This document shows, one piece after another, positions 47,562-57,969 of a DNA stretch of 63,416 bases. The notes under the pieces are model-generated. The model saw only the letters and a program-made list of their open reading frames with translations, had not been told where the DNA came from and did no database searches. Within the stretch, counting starts at the first letter, position 1. Each line of letters begins with the position of its first letter. Source of the stretch: Streptococcus entericus DSM 14446. Its GTDB lineage: Bacteria; Bacillota; Bacilli; Lactobacillales; Streptococcaceae. The stretch is taken from contig NZ_KB904187.1 of NCBI RefSeq assembly GCF_000380025.1, positions 1 through 63,416 on the forward strand, read 5' to 3'. The translations under genes and the position numbers were made by a program.

Positions 47562-48272
47562 TTAATGTTTGTTTACTGAAATCTCAAATTTGTAGAATTT
47601 CCAGTGTTTGTGACTTTCGATGTATTCCAAGACTTCCTGACTGTCTTGACGTTTGGTTGTCCGAATTTGCAGAACAGTCGGTTCACCAGTTTCAAGTGCT
47701 AAAGCTTTAGTAATTTGCTCAGGTCTTGAGAGACAAATCTCATTAGTTTCAATGAATGGTTCCTCTGACAAATGCAAGTCAAAGTCTAGTTTGAAGCGTT
47801 GGTAAATAGACACATAGTGACTTTTCTTGGCATCAGGTTTGGCGATGTATTGCTCAGGAATATAAGACTCTTGATACATATAAGGCTCTGTTTTAGCCTT
47901 TCTGACACGAACAATCTTATAGTAAGATTTGGTCTTAGGAAGATTTAGTTTCTCTAAAATTTCAGGATTATTTCCTTTAGTCATTGACAAAACAGTAACG
48001 TTATCGTCAGCGATTGGGAAAAGTTCAATGTCTGAAAATGCTACAGCCTTACCTTTTCGGGAGCGTGAGACGAAGGTGCCTTTACCCTGATGACGCACGA
48101 GATAGCCGTCTTTAACCAAGTCGTTCAAGGCACGGATAACAGTGATGGAACTCACGTCGTAGATTTTGATTAGCTCAGCTTCGGTGTAAAAACGGTCGCC
48201 ATTCTCAAATTTTCCAGATGTGATTTGTTTCTTTAAATCATTTTTGATGAGTTGATATTTAGGAAGTCTCAT
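47562..48272 (-). CDS. GntR-family regulator (UTRA type), bgaC repressor candidate
   Basis: The 236-residue protein has a winged helix (YQLIKNDLKKQITSGKFENGDRFYTEAELIKIYDVSSITVIRALNDLVKDGYLVRHQGKGTFVS) and a UTRA domain with VLQIRTTKRQDSQEVLEYIESHKHWKFYKFEI. It is divergent from bgaC, as is the GntR gene in the pneumococcal bgaC locus. It is about 20 residues shorter than the other GntR protein of this locus and clearly different. Likely ligand: a sugar phosphate from BgaC/PTS products. Confidence 0.9.
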   Translation of the reverse strand: MRLPKYQLIKNDLKKQITSGKFENGDRFYTEAELIKIYDVSSITVIRALNDLVKDGYLVRHQGKGTFVSRSRKGKAVAFSDIELFPIADDNVTVLSMTKGNNPEILEKLNLPKTKSYYKIVRVRKAKTEPYMYQESYIPEQYIAKPDAKKSHYVSIYQRFKLDFDLHLSEEPFIETNEICLSRPEQITKALALETGEPTVLQIRTTKRQDSQEVLEYIESHKHWKFYKFEISVNKH

Positions 48273-48406
48273 AAAAATACTCTCTTTCTACATATTAATG
48301 ATGGTAAAAATTACTTCACAACAACATTATACTAAATAAACTAAAAAAAGACTAAAAAAAAGGCTAAAAACTTTAAAAAAAAAATAAAAAAAAGTTTTCA
48401 AAAACA

Positions 48407-48436
48407 CTTGTCATAACCAGTTGGACGTGATATAAT
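48407..48436 (+). promoter_or_regulatory. bgaC promoter with operator
   Basis: TTGTCA (48408-48413) and TATAAT (48431-48436), 17-bp spacer, with a TGA extension. CTTGTCATAACCA (48407-48419) covers the -35 box and matches the reverse complement of 45551-45563 at 12 of 13 bases. Confidence 0.8.
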
Positions 48437-48467
48437 ATTAGCATAGAAAAGGAAAGGGGTTTCAAAT

Positions 48468-50234
48468 ATGAGGTTCACTATCTCAGATGACTTCTATTTG
48501 AACGACCAGCCCTTCAAAATATTGTCTGGGGCGATTCACTACTTTAGGGTTCATCCAGATGATTGGTATCATTCTCTTTATAACCTCAAGGCTTTAGGCT
48601 TCAACACTGTTGAGACTTATGTTCCTTGGAACATGCATGAACCATCAAAAGGCCAGTTTACCTCAGAAGGTATCTTGGATGTCGAACGGTTCTTGGATAT
48701 AGCAGCAGAGCTTGGGCTCTATGCCATTGTCCGCCCGTCTCCCTTCATCTGTGCGGAGTGGGAATTTGGTGGGTTACCAGCTTGGCTATTAGAGGAGGAT
48801 GTTAGGGTTCGGTCACGAGATGAGAAGTTTCTCAAACTCGTTGACGACTACTATGCTTGGCTTTTGCCAAAGTTAGCCAAACGTCAACTCGATCAAGGTG
48901 GGAACATTCTAATGTTTCAAATCGAAAACGAGTACGGTTCTTATGGTGAGGACAAGGTTTATCTTCGTGAGATGAAACAGCTCATGACAAAACATGGCAT
49001 AACAGCTCCGCTATTTACATCAGATGGTAACTGGCGAGCAACCTTGCGAGCTGGGAGCTTAATCGAAGATGATGTGCTAGTTACCGCTAACTTTGGCTCA
49101 AGAGCACGTGAACGCTTCAAAGACGTTCAGGATTTCTTCGATGAGCATGGTAAGAAATGGCCACTGATGTGCATGGAATTCTGGGACGGTTGGTTCAACC
49201 GCTGGGGCGAAGAAGTGATTCGGCGCGATCCAGAGGAACTGGCTGACAGTGTGATGGAAGCCTTGGAGCTTGGCAGTGTCAACCTCTACATGTTCCACGG
49301 TGGGACAAACTTTGGTTTCATGAATGGTTGCTCAGCCAGAGGTCAAAAAGATTTGCCACAGGTAACGTCTTATGACTACGACGCGATTCTTGACGAGGCG
49401 GGCAATCCAACGCGTAAGTTCTACGAACTGCAAAAACGGTTGAAAGCCACTTATCCGAGTCTCACGTTTGCAGAACCTTTGGTGAAAACAGCTAAAGCTC
49501 ATCCGAGTGCCAGTTTGGTTCATAAAGCGAGTCTCTTCTCCATCTTGGAACAATTACCGAGTGTTCAGAGCTTTTATCCGAAAAACATGGAAGCTCTGGG
49601 GCAAAATGTCGGTTATATTCTTTATGAGACGAACATTGAACGTGACAAGTTAGAGGATGAACGTTTCCGTGTCATCGATGCCAGAGACCGCATCCAAGTT
49701 TATGCTAATAACCAGCATGTGACCACACAATATCAAGATGAGATTGGTGAGGATATTCCCCTACCACAGGAGAAATCTGAGAACAACATCAAAATTCTGG
49801 TGGAAAACATGGGTCGGGTTAACTACGGTCATAAGCTAACAGCGCCAACTCAGCGCAAAGGAATCGGTCGTGGGGCGATGGTGGATCTCCACTACATCGG
49901 CAACTGGACGCAGTACCCGTTGCCACTAGACAACGTTGACCAACTGGATTTGACAGGGTCTTGGTCGGAGGGAGTGCCTAGCTTCTACCACTATCAGGTA
50001 GAGTTAGATGATTTAGCCGATACTTACCTTGATATGACAGGTTTTGGTAAAGGTGTTGTCTTCATCAACAATGTTAACATCGGTCGTTTCTGGGAAAAAG
50101 GACCAATATACTCTCTCTACCTACCTAAGGGATACTTAAAACAAGGACGCAATGACATCGTTGTCTTTGAGACCGAAGGCCGTTATCGAGAGCATATGAC
50201 CTTCTCAGATAGACCAATAATAAAAAATTTATAG
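48468..50234 (+). CDS. bgaC: Beta-galactosidase, GH35 (BgaC type)
   Basis: The 588-residue enzyme lacks a signal peptide and membrane helix. GH35 marks are ILSGAIHYFRVHPDDW, MFQIENEYGSYG (acid/base Glu) and LMCMEFWDGWFNRWG (nucleophile Glu), followed by C-terminal beta domains ending GRYREHMTFSDRP. Pneumococcal BgaC releases beta-1,3-linked galactose from host glycans (Gal-beta-1,3-GlcNAc). AAAGGAAAGGGG precedes the ATG. The PTS genes begin 21 bp later. Confidence 0.95.
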   Translation: MRFTISDDFYLNDQPFKILSGAIHYFRVHPDDWYHSLYNLKALGFNTVETYVPWNMHEPSKGQFTSEGILDVERFLDIAAELGLYAIVRPSPFICAEWEFGGLPAWLLEEDVRVRSRDEKFLKLVDDYYAWLLPKLAKRQLDQGGNILMFQIENEYGSYGEDKVYLREMKQLMTKHGITAPLFTSDGNWRATLRAGSLIEDDVLVTANFGSRARERFKDVQDFFDEHGKKWPLMCMEFWDGWFNRWGEEVIRRDPEELADSVMEALELGSVNLYMFHGGTNFGFMNGCSARGQKDLPQVTSYDYDAILDEAGNPTRKFYELQKRLKATYPSLTFAEPLVKTAKAHPSASLVHKASLFSILEQLPSVQSFYPKNMEALGQNVGYILYETNIERDKLEDERFRVIDARDRIQVYANNQHVTTQYQDEIGEDIPLPQEKSENNIKILVENMGRVNYGHKLTAPTQRKGIGRGAMVDLHYIGNWTQYPLPLDNVDQLDLTGSWSEGVPSFYHYQVELDDLADTYLDMTGFGKGVVFINNVNIGRFWEKGPIYSLYLPKGYLKQGRNDIVVFETEGRYREHMTFSDRPIIKNL

Positions 50235-50255
50235 AAAAGCGAGGAACATGTTTCT

Positions 50256-50741
50256 ATGGCAATCATCGGAACACGTATCGACGGCCGTCTCATCCACGGT
50301 CAAGTAGCTAATTTGTGGACAGCTAAGTTGCAAGCTAGCCGTATCATGGTTATCGACGACGAAGTGGCACAAAACGACATTGAGAAGCAAGGCTTGAAGT
50401 TGGCTTGCCCTCCAGGTGTTAAACTGTCTATCCTTCCAGTGGCTAAGGCAGCTGAAAACATTCTGGCTGGTAAGTATGACTCACAACGTCTTTTCATCGT
50501 TGCACGCCGCCCAGACCGTTTCTTGAAACTAGTTGAGCATGGGGTGACCATCCCAGAACTCAACGTTGGTAATATGTCACAAAGCCCTGAAACAAGAGCT
50601 GTAACACGTACCATTAACGTTGTTGACAAAGACATTGCGGACTTTGATGCTCTCAACGCAAAAGGTGTTAAATTGATTGCTCAGATGGTGCCAAACGATG
50701 CTGCTAAAGATTTCTTGCCATTGCTTGACAAGGTAAGATAA
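50256..50741 (+). CDS. gadV: Mannose-family PTS EIIB (bgaC locus)
   Basis: The 161-residue cytoplasmic subunit has active His14 in TRIDGRLIHGQVANLW. It passes phosphate from EIIA to the incoming sugar. In the bgaC locus the substrate is thought to be galactose-type host-glycan sugars, including galactosamine derivatives; agaS nearby supports this. Confidence 0.92.
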   Translation: MAIIGTRIDGRLIHGQVANLWTAKLQASRIMVIDDEVAQNDIEKQGLKLACPPGVKLSILPVAKAAENILAGKYDSQRLFIVARRPDRFLKLVEHGVTIPELNVGNMSQSPETRAVTRTINVVDKDIADFDALNAKGVKLIAQMVPNDAAKDFLPLLDKVR

Positions 50742-50789
50742 ACTAAAATTGTTCAAAAAATATTAATAAATTTTTAGGAGGATGACATC

Positions 50790-51701
50790 ATGATTCAATG
50801 GTGGCAAATACTTTTACTCACGTTGTACTCATTCTATCAAATCTGTGATGAGTTGACGATTGTTTCATCAGCTGGTTCACCAGTTTTCGCTGGTTTCGTA
50901 TCAGGCTTGATTATGGGAGATGTTAAAACTGGTCTCTTGATCGGTGGTGGTCTCCAGCTCATGGTGCTTGGTGTTGGTACTTTCGGTGGTGCGTCTCGTA
51001 TCGACGCAACATCTGGTGCGGTTTTGGCGACAGCTTTCTCAGTTGCACAAGGCATCAAACCTGAACTTGCCATCACAACCATCGCGGTTCCAGTAGCGGC
51101 TCTCTTGGTTTACACTGATATTGCAGGTCGTTTCTCAACAACATTCTTTGCACACCGCATTGACGCTGCGATTGAGCGCTTTGACTACAAAGGAATTGAG
51201 CGTAACTACCTACTCGGTGCCCTTCCTTGGGGTCTCTCACGTGCCCTTCCTGTTTTCCTTGCCCTTGCTCTCGGTGGTGGCTTTGTTGAAAGCTTAGTAG
51301 CAACTATCGATAACTACAAGTGGATTGCAAACGGTTTGGTTCTTGCTGGTCGTATGCTTCCTGGTCTTGGTTTCGCTATCTTGCTCCACTACTTGCCAGT
51401 TAAACGTAACTTGCACTACTTAGCAGCAGGTTTTGGTTTGACAGCTATGTTGACTGTTCTCTACGGTAACATCTCTACTTTGGGTGGTGCTGTATCTAGC
51501 TTGGTTGGTGTTGCTAACGAAGGTCTTGCAGCAGATGCCGCTATTGCTTTCACTAACAACTTCAAAGGCTTGTCAATGATTGGTATTTCTATCATTGGTA
51601 TTCTCTTGGCTGTGCTTCACTACCAAAACGCTCGTCGTACAGTGGTGGCTGCACCAGTATCTAACGTAGAAAGCGGGGAAATCGAAGATGACGAATTCTA
51701 A
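50790..51701 (+). CDS. gadW: Mannose-family PTS EIIC (bgaC locus)
   Basis: The 303-residue membrane subunit has about eight membrane segments, with GLIMGDVKTGLLIGGGLQLMVLG, the conserved EIIC channel loop region, and a charged tail. AGGAGG precedes the ATG. It overlaps the EIID gene by 14 bp. Confidence 0.92.
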   Translation: MIQWWQILLLTLYSFYQICDELTIVSSAGSPVFAGFVSGLIMGDVKTGLLIGGGLQLMVLGVGTFGGASRIDATSGAVLATAFSVAQGIKPELAITTIAVPVAALLVYTDIAGRFSTTFFAHRIDAAIERFDYKGIERNYLLGALPWGLSRALPVFLALALGGGFVESLVATIDNYKWIANGLVLAGRMLPGLGFAILLHYLPVKRNLHYLAAGFGLTAMLTVLYGNISTLGGAVSSLVGVANEGLAADAAIAFTNNFKGLSMIGISIIGILLAVLHYQNARRTVVAAPVSNVESGEIEDDEF

Positions 51702-52509
51702 TTACAAACTTACAAAAGAGGATTTTAATCAAATCAACAAACGTAGCTTGTTTACTTTCCAATTAGGTTGGAACTACGAGCGTATGCAGTCTTCAAGTTA
51801 CCTCTACATGATTTTGCCACAATTGCGCAAAATGTACGGAGACGGTACACCTGAGCTCAAAGAAATGATGAAATTGCACATGCAATTCTTCAATACTTCT
51901 AACTTCTTCCACACCATCATCACAGGTTTTGACCTTGCCTTGGAAGAAAAAGAAGGTGTAGCTTCTAAAGATGCGGTTAACGGTATCAAGACAGGTCTTA
52001 TGGGACCATTTGCTCCTCTTGGAGACACTATCTTTGGTTCCTTGGTGCCAGCTATCATGGGTACTATCGCTGCGACAATGGCGGTTGAATCTGGTAGCCC
52101 AATCGGTATCTTCCTCTGGGTAGCTGTAGCTATGGCGATCAACGTCTTCCGTTGGCACCAACTAGAGTTTGCCTACAAAGAAGGTGTTAAACTCATCACC
52201 ACTATGCGCGATACGCTTACTGCTATCGTTGATGCCGCTTCTGTTCTCGGTGTCTTCATGATGGGTGCTTTGGTTGCAACCATGATTAACTTTGAAGTAA
52301 CATGGGCTCCAACGATCGGTGAGAAAGTGATTGACCTTCAAGACATCTTGAACTCGATCTTCCCACGTTTGGTACCAGCTATCTTCACTGGTTTCCTCTT
52401 CTGGCTCTTGGGTCGTCGTGGCATGAACTCAACTAAGGCTATCTTGATTATCATCTTCTTGGCTCTTGGTTTGTCTGCTCTTGGTCACTTTGCATTTGGT
52501 ATGGCATAA
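51688..52509 (+). CDS. gadE: Mannose-family PTS EIID (bgaC locus)
   Basis: The 273-residue subunit starts with the family pattern FTFQLGWNYERMQSSSYLYMILPQL, then KTGLMGPFAPLGDTIFGSLVPAIMG, and ends with membrane helices. EIIC and EIID form the channel. It shares one base with the EIIA start (ATAATGG). Confidence 0.93.
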   Translation: MTNSNYKLTKEDFNQINKRSLFTFQLGWNYERMQSSSYLYMILPQLRKMYGDGTPELKEMMKLHMQFFNTSNFFHTIITGFDLALEEKEGVASKDAVNGIKTGLMGPFAPLGDTIFGSLVPAIMGTIAATMAVESGSPIGIFLWVAVAMAINVFRWHQLEFAYKEGVKLITTMRDTLTAIVDAASVLGVFMMGALVATMINFEVTWAPTIGEKVIDLQDILNSIFPRLVPAIFTGFLFWLLGRRGMNSTKAILIIIFLALGLSALGHFAFGMA

Positions 52510-52910
52510 TGGGAAAACATTTAGTATTAGTTAGCCATGGTCGTTTCTGTGAAGAATTGAAAAAATCCACAGAGATGATTATGGGGCCTCAAGAAAATAT
52601 CCATACAGTCGCTCTTCTTCCAGAAGAAGGTCCAGAAGATTTTCGTGCTAAGTTTGATGAGACCATTGCAGGTTTAGAAAATGTGGTTGTGTTCGCTGAT
52701 TTACTCGGTGGTACACCAGCAAACGTTGTGTCAAGAGCCCTGTTAGAAGGTGCTGATCTAGATATCTATGTTGGCATGAACATGCCGATGGTTATCGGTT
52801 TCTTGAACGGTGTTCTTCTTGACCAAGATGTTGATTTGATTGAATTTGGAACAAGCAACATTCAACGTCTCAATGACCTCTTCAACAACGATGAAGACGA
52901 AGATGAATAA
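52509..52910 (+). CDS. gadF: Mannose-family PTS EIIA (bgaC locus)
   Basis: The 133-residue subunit has active His10 in LVLVSHGRFCEEL and the DLLGGTPANV motif of the EIIA-Man fold. An acidic tail (NNDEDEDE) ends it. Last gene of the operon, followed by a strong terminator. Confidence 0.93.
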   Translation: MGKHLVLVSHGRFCEELKKSTEMIMGPQENIHTVALLPEEGPEDFRAKFDETIAGLENVVVFADLLGGTPANVVSRALLEGADLDIYVGMNMPMVIGFLNGVLLDQDVDLIEFGTSNIQRLNDLFNNDEDEDE

Positions 52911-52936
52911 CCTTTACTACTGGTTTTAAGTATCCC

Positions 52937-52963
52937 AGCCCTGCGATTTCGCAGGGCTGTTTT
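52937..52963 (+). terminator. Terminator of the bgaC-PTS operon
   Basis: AGCCCTGCG (52937-52945), loop ATTT, CGCAGGGCT (52950-52958), then GTTTTT. Perfect 9-bp stem. Confidence 0.95.
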
Positions 52964-53064
52964 TGTGCGTCTATTGATAGGGCTAACGATAAAATCGTAA
53001 TAGCACTCGTGATGAACCAACATCGTCTGTTTAACTTGCCTCAGTTGAGACGAGTAAAAAAAGA

Positions 53065-53102
53065 TGTCCATAGCATGACGCTCATTGAGCAAGCTATGGA
53101 CA
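53065..53102 (-). terminator. Probable terminator for the YitT/aspS run
   Basis: TGTCCATAGC (53065-53074) and GCTATGGACA (53093-53102) form a perfect 10-bp stem. Read on the minus strand it is followed by TCTTTTTTT, so it suits genes ending near 53268. The 52911-53267 gap holds no other supported feature. Confidence 0.65.
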
Positions 53103-53267
53103 CAGTTTTAGGAGAGGCTGAGATAGATTGTTTTTTATCTTTTAGTGAATTAAGGTAAAGATGGCACGGCACTTGCTTTTGATTAGCAGTGCCTAGATCC
53201 TTGGCTTTTGAACTGAGGTGGGCTGTGACAGCCGATTGTTTTTACTAACGGTTAACCTGAGGCTAAA

Positions 53268-54137
53268 TCAGATTTTAATTTTCTTGCGATTGATCACAAA
53301 ATCGGAACTAATAACCTCATCAATGTTGAGGATGGATACAAACGCATCTGGGTCTATCTGAGCGATAATCTGCTTAGCTTCACGGACTTCCGTCGGATTT
53401 AAGGCAACATAAATGACTTTCTTACTTCTTCCAGAATAAGCACCTTCGCCTTCCAGATAGGTCACACCGCGCTCAAGGTTATCAAGAATTTTTGTAGCAA
53501 TAGCTGGCGCAAAGTCGGAAACAATCAGCATGCCACGAACCTGATAGCCTCCGTTTTCGATGATTGTAATCACTTGGCTATAAACAAAACTGGCAATTAG
53601 TGTGTACATCATGTGCTGGATATTGATATAAGTGAGTGATAGGAGGAGAATGACGATATCAACAAGCAACAAGGTTTTTCCAATTTGTGCATGCAATACC
53701 TTTTCAACGATACGAGCAATGATATCGGTTCCCCCTGTCGTTCCACCGAAGCGAAAAACGAGGCCGCTACCGATACCAGCACATAAACCGGCAAGCAGTG
53801 AAGCAATGAGCAAATCATGATTGACATCAATAGTCAGTGCAATCCTCTGAAAGAGCCAGATAAAAGCAGACATTGTCAGAGTACCGTAGATACTCAGCAC
53901 CATACTTTTACGTCCTAGGATTCTTGCCCCGAGAATAAAGAGGGGAAAATTAATCAGTAATGTGGTATAGGAAGGATCTAATCCTGTTAGGTTATAAATA
54001 ATCAAGGTGAGACCTGCGACTCCTCCTTCAGCCAGATGGTTGGCCATATTAAATTGAACAAAGCCAAAGGCATAAATGGCTGTTCCTAGTGCAATCATGA
54101 AAAGGTCGCGCAGGCTAGTTTTATTCAGTTGAAACAT
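53268..54137 (-). CDS. YitT-family membrane protein (third of three)
   Basis: The 289-residue protein has about six membrane helices (DUF161) and a soluble C-terminal DUF2179 domain (GAYSGRSKKVIYVALNPTEVREAKQII). Glycine-rich VFRFGGTTGGTDIIARIVEK is the family signature. Function is unproven. AAAGGAAC precedes the ATG. It shares many blocks with the two upstream genes, so the three are paralogues. Confidence 0.88.
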   Translation of the reverse strand: MFQLNKTSLRDLFMIALGTAIYAFGFVQFNMANHLAEGGVAGLTLIIYNLTGLDPSYTTLLINFPLFILGARILGRKSMVLSIYGTLTMSAFIWLFQRIALTIDVNHDLLIASLLAGLCAGIGSGLVFRFGGTTGGTDIIARIVEKVLHAQIGKTLLLVDIVILLLSLTYINIQHMMYTLIASFVYSQVITIIENGGYQVRGMLIVSDFAPAIATKILDNLERGVTYLEGEGAYSGRSKKVIYVALNPTEVREAKQIIAQIDPDAFVSILNIDEVISSDFVINRKKIKI

Positions 54138-54202
54138 TTCTGTTCCTTTCTCAAAGGTAAAGGTCTGTAGCTGTGGGTGCTGGTCGTCAGTTAGCTAGTA
54201 TG

Positions 54203-55078
54203 TTAAGTGACTTGGCGATACTTACTGCGTTTGATGACAAATTCTGGACTGACAACTTCTTCGACATTGGAGACGGACAAGAAAGCTTGTGGGTCAGTTG
54301 TTGTCACAATACGCTTGGCGTCACGTACCTCATTAGGGTTCAAAATAATGTAGAGCACCTGCTTATCCTTGCCTGAGTAAGCCCCTTTGCCTTGGAAATA
54401 GGTCACGCCTCGTCCTAGGACCTGCATGATTTGTTGGGAAATGGCGTCAGGCTGGTCTGTAATGACCATCATTTCACGGACAGAGTACCCACCACGCTCG
54501 ACAATATTGACCACTTGGCTATAGATAAAACTGGCAATCAGGGCATAAGTCATTTTTGGAATAGAGACGTAAGTCAGAGACAATAACATGACGATGACAT
54601 CGATGCCAAGCAGGCTTTTTCCAAGCGGAATACCTAGTTTGTCTTCCAGGGCTCTCGCGATAATATCTGAGCCCCCCATGGTTCCACCGAAACGAAAGAC
54701 CAATCCCCCTCCTAAACCTGCTGTGACACCTGCTAGAATAGCGATGATGGTGTTGTCTCCTTGCAGGTCAACGGCAATACCTGATAGTTGCCAAAGCCAA
54801 ATAAAGAGGTAGAGCATGACGGTGCCATGGAGGGTATAGATGACGGCATTGCGACCGAAGAGCTTAGCCCCTAAGATAATCAACGGAAGGTTGATCAGAT
54901 AGCCTGTGATAGTGGGATTGATGCCAAAGAGAGCATGCAAAATCAATGCGACCCCTGACATCCCGCTGTCAGCAATTTGATTGGGCATTTTGAAAATAAC
55001 AAAGCCAAAGGCATAGATTGCACATCCTAGGGCAATCAGTAGGAAATTTTTAGGATGAAAAACGTATTTGTTTGACAT
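54203..55078 (-). CDS. YitT-family membrane protein (second of three)
   Basis: The 291-residue protein has the same layout: membrane part with VFRFGGTMGGSDIIARALEDKLG, then DUF2179 with GAYSGKDKQVLYIILNPNEVRDAKRI. It is clearly closer to the third copy than to the first. AAGGAGAAC precedes the ATG; it begins 9 bp after the first copy, in one operon. Confidence 0.9.
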   Translation of the reverse strand: MSNKYVFHPKNFLLIALGCAIYAFGFVIFKMPNQIADSGMSGVALILHALFGINPTITGYLINLPLIILGAKLFGRNAVIYTLHGTVMLYLFIWLWQLSGIAVDLQGDNTIIAILAGVTAGLGGGLVFRFGGTMGGSDIIARALEDKLGIPLGKSLLGIDVIVMLLSLTYVSIPKMTYALIASFIYSQVVNIVERGGYSVREMMVITDQPDAISQQIMQVLGRGVTYFQGKGAYSGKDKQVLYIILNPNEVRDAKRIVTTTDPQAFLSVSNVEEVVSPEFVIKRSKYRQVT

Positions 55079-55087
55079 GAGTTCTCC

Positions 55088-56029
55088 TTAATCCACATCC
55101 ACGAAACGTCCGATAATTTGGACATTTTCAGCAACCGAGACAAAAGCATTTGGGTCAGCTTTTTTCATACGGTATTTGAATTCGTGAAACTCGGCGCGAG
55201 TGATGATCGTGATCAGCACCGCTTTTTTGCTGCCTTCGTAGGTGCCTTGAGCATCGTTGATAGAGGTCACCCCTCGATGGAGTTTCTGGTGAATCATTTT
55301 GATGACACGGTCAGGCTGGCTGGTCACGATGGTCGCCTGCATTTTTTTCTGTTTGGTGTAGATGGCATCAGTGACACGGCTAGACACAAAGATGGTCACC
55401 ATGGAGTAAAGGGCGTATTGCCAGCCGAACAAGAGGCCTGCAAAGATCATGATGACACCATTTACAATCAGGGAAATACGTCCTACATCCCGCCCAGTTT
55501 TACGTCGGATCGTTAGACTGATGATGTCCGTTCCACCACTTGAAATATTGGATTTGAGACCATAACCGATACCAGTTCCCATGACTAGACCACCAAAAAT
55601 CGCATTGACTAAAGGATCAGTCGTCAAGGTAATCTGGGGCATAAACTGGATAAAAAGCGAGCTCATGGTCACTGTGATAAAGGTGAAAATAGTGAACTTT
55701 TGCCCGATGGTCCGCCAAGCCAAAACCAGGAGAGGTAGGTTAATGGCGTAGAAAATCACTGCCACAGGAATGTTCATTCCTAAGGTGCGGAGACTAAGTG
55801 CTGACAAAACTTGGGCTAGACCTGTCACGCCACTGGCGTAGACATTGCCGGGTTCAAAGAAAAAGTTGACAGCGATACTAGATAGCAAACCATAGAGCAA
55901 AGACGCTGAAAATTTTTCAGCGTACTTTTCTCTGGAAATGCTACGGAGGGTCTGAAATAGACCGACCTTTTTCGCCAAACGCTTTATCGCAAAGCGACAT
56001 TTTTTAGGAAGACTTGCTTGTTTAACCAT
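55088..56029 (-). CDS. YitT-family membrane protein (first of three)
   Basis: The 313-residue protein has a longer basic N-terminus ([22 protein letters not shown]), then the membrane part with [23 protein letters not shown] and DUF2179 ([23 protein letters not shown]). It is more diverged from the other two copies. ATG 56029 overlaps the last codons of aspS; an in-frame codon at 56074 lies deeper inside aspS and gives residues unlike the family. Confidence 0.85.
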   Translation of the reverse strand: MVKQASLPKKCRFAIKRLAKKVGLFQTLRSISREKYAEKFSASLLYGLLSSIAVNFFFEPGNVYASGVTGLAQVLSALSLRTLGMNIPVAVIFYAINLPLLVLAWRTIGQKFTIFTFITVTMSSLFIQFMPQITLTTDPLVNAIFGGLVMGTGIGYGLKSNISSGGTDIISLTIRRKTGRDVGRISLIVNGVIMIFAGLLFGWQYALYSMVTIFVSSRVTDAIYTKQKKMQATIVTSQPDRVIKMIHQKLHRGVTSINDAQGTYEGSKKAVLITIITRAEFHEFKYRMKKADPNAFVSVAENVQIIGRFVDVD

Positions 56030-57773
56030 TATTCTTAATCGTGAGGGTGAGCTCGTCCAGCTGTTTCTGGGCAACTGGGCTTGGAGCCTGGGTCATCGGG
56101 TCAGAGGCTTTGTTGTTTTTCGGGAAGGCGATGACTTCGCGGATGTTGTCCTTACCAGCTAGGAGCATGACCAAGCGGTCAAGACCGATAGCCAAGCCAC
56201 CGTGCGGTGGGAAGCCATAGTCCATCGCCTCTAGCAAGAAGCCGAATTGCTCCTGTGCCTCTTCCTTGGAGAAGCCAAGCGCTGCAAACATTTGTTCTTG
56301 GAGGTCTCGACGATTGATCCGCAAAGAACCACCACCTAGCTCGTAGCCGTTGAGGACAATGTCATAGGCGACAGCCTTGATTTGACTGAGGTCGCCACCA
56401 TTCAAGAGACCTGCTGTTTCAGCTGTTGGCAGGGTAAACGGATGGTGCGCAGACATGTAGCGCCCTTCTTCTTCCGAATACTCAAAGAGTGGCCAGTCGA
56501 TGACCCAAAGGAAGTTGAACTGGTCTGGGTTGATGAGACCGAGCTCCTTACCCAGACGGCTACGAAGAGCGCCGAGGGTGTTGTTGGCAACATCAAGACT
56601 GTCTGCAACAAAGAGTACCAAATCGTTTTCAGCCAACTCCAGATGAGCTATCAAGTCACCCTCAATAGCTGGCAAGAATTTGGCAATCGGTCCATTGAGA
56701 CTAGCTTCTGTGTACTTGACCCAAGCCAGACCCTTGGCGCCAAACTGCTTGGCAAACTCTGTCAGCTTGTCGATGTCCTTCCGCGAATAACGGTCGGCTG
56801 CCCCCTTGACCACAATAGCCTTGACCACTTCTGCTTCCGAAAAGACTTTGAAGTCGACGGTTTTGGCTAGCTCTGAGACATCCTGCAAGAGCATGTCAAA
56901 GCGGGTGTCGGGCTTATCTGACCCATAGCTGTTCATAGCGACATCATAGCTCATGCGTGGGAAAGGCAGGCTGACGTCGATACCTTTAGTCTCCTTCATG
57001 ACACGAGCCAGCATCCCTTCAACGATGTCTTGGATTTCTTGGTCAGATAGGAAAGAGGTCTCCAAGTCCACTTGGGTAAATTCAGGCTGGCGATCCCCAC
57101 GCAGGTCTTCGTCACGGAAACACTTGACAATTTGATAGTAGCGGTCAAAGCCAGCATTCATCAAGAGCTGCTTGGTAATCTGTGGGCTCTGTGGCAAGGC
57201 GTAAAAATGACCCTCGTGCACACGGCTCGGCACCAGATAGTCACGCGCCCCTTCTGGCGTTGACTTGGTCAACATCGGCGTTTCCACATCAATAAATTCC
57301 AGCTCATCCAGATAGTTGCGGATGGCGTGTGTGGTCTTGGCGCGGAGTTTGAAATTGTCCAGCATTTCTGGGCGGCGCAGATCAAGGTAGCGGTAGCGCA
57401 GGCGCGTATCGTCACTGACTTCAACACCGTCTTTAATCTCAAACGGGGTCGTCTTAGCCTCGTTCAGCACACGAAGACTGGCAACAGCCATCTCTACCTC
57501 ACCTGTTGGCAAGTTCGGATTCGCCTGCTCACGGGCTAAAATCTCGCCTGTCACTTCGATGACAAACTCACTGCGCAAGCCATTGGCGATAGCCACCACA
57601 TCGCTAGACGCTGTCTCAGGGTTGACCACCAGCTGCATGATGCCCTCGCGGTCGCGCAAATCAATGAAAATCAAGCCTCCCAAGTCACGGCGGCGAGCCA
57701 CCCAACCCGTCAAGGTCAGGGTCTGTCCAATGTGTTCGGCACGAACACGGCCTGCATACATACTACGTGTCAT
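56022..57773 (-). CDS. aspS: Aspartyl-tRNA synthetase
   Basis: The 583-residue class II synthetase charges tRNA-Asp. It has the N-terminal OB-fold anticodon domain ([23 protein letters not shown]), motif 2 ([16 protein letters not shown]), the bacterial GAD insertion and motif 3 ([15 protein letters not shown]). ATG 57773 has GGAGAAC; the earlier in-frame TTG includes the Shine-Dalgarno itself. Promoter: minus-strand TACAAT (57808-57803) with a TGG extension. The downstream YitT genes are co-transcribed. Confidence 0.97.
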   Translation of the reverse strand: MTRSMYAGRVRAEHIGQTLTLTGWVARRRDLGGLIFIDLRDREGIMQLVVNPETASSDVVAIANGLRSEFVIEVTGEILAREQANPNLPTGEVEMAVASLRVLNEAKTTPFEIKDGVEVSDDTRLRYRYLDLRRPEMLDNFKLRAKTTHAIRNYLDELEFIDVETPMLTKSTPEGARDYLVPSRVHEGHFYALPQSPQITKQLLMNAGFDRYYQIVKCFRDEDLRGDRQPEFTQVDLETSFLSDQEIQDIVEGMLARVMKETKGIDVSLPFPRMSYDVAMNSYGSDKPDTRFDMLLQDVSELAKTVDFKVFSEAEVVKAIVVKGAADRYSRKDIDKLTEFAKQFGAKGLAWVKYTEASLNGPIAKFLPAIEGDLIAHLELAENDLVLFVADSLDVANNTLGALRSRLGKELGLINPDQFNFLWVIDWPLFEYSEEEGRYMSAHHPFTLPTAETAGLLNGGDLSQIKAVAYDIVLNGYELGGGSLRINRRDLQEQMFAALGFSKEEAQEQFGFLLEAMDYGFPPHGGLAIGLDRLVMLLAGKDNIREVIAFPKNNKASDPMTQAPSPVAQKQLDELTLTIKNNG

Positions 57774-57969
57774 ATTGTTCTCCAAAATCTTATAATCTCT
57801 ATTATTGTACCATAAAAGAGATGGCTTGTGGCTGTTCTTTGCTGAAAAAACGGCGCAAACATCAAAAAAACAGAGCTTTTTTTAGAGATTTCGGGGATCA
57901 AGGACACGCCAGTGTTTTGTTGTCTGTTAAGCTTTCAGGCCGACAGATTGAGAACCCTTGCCTTAGTTA

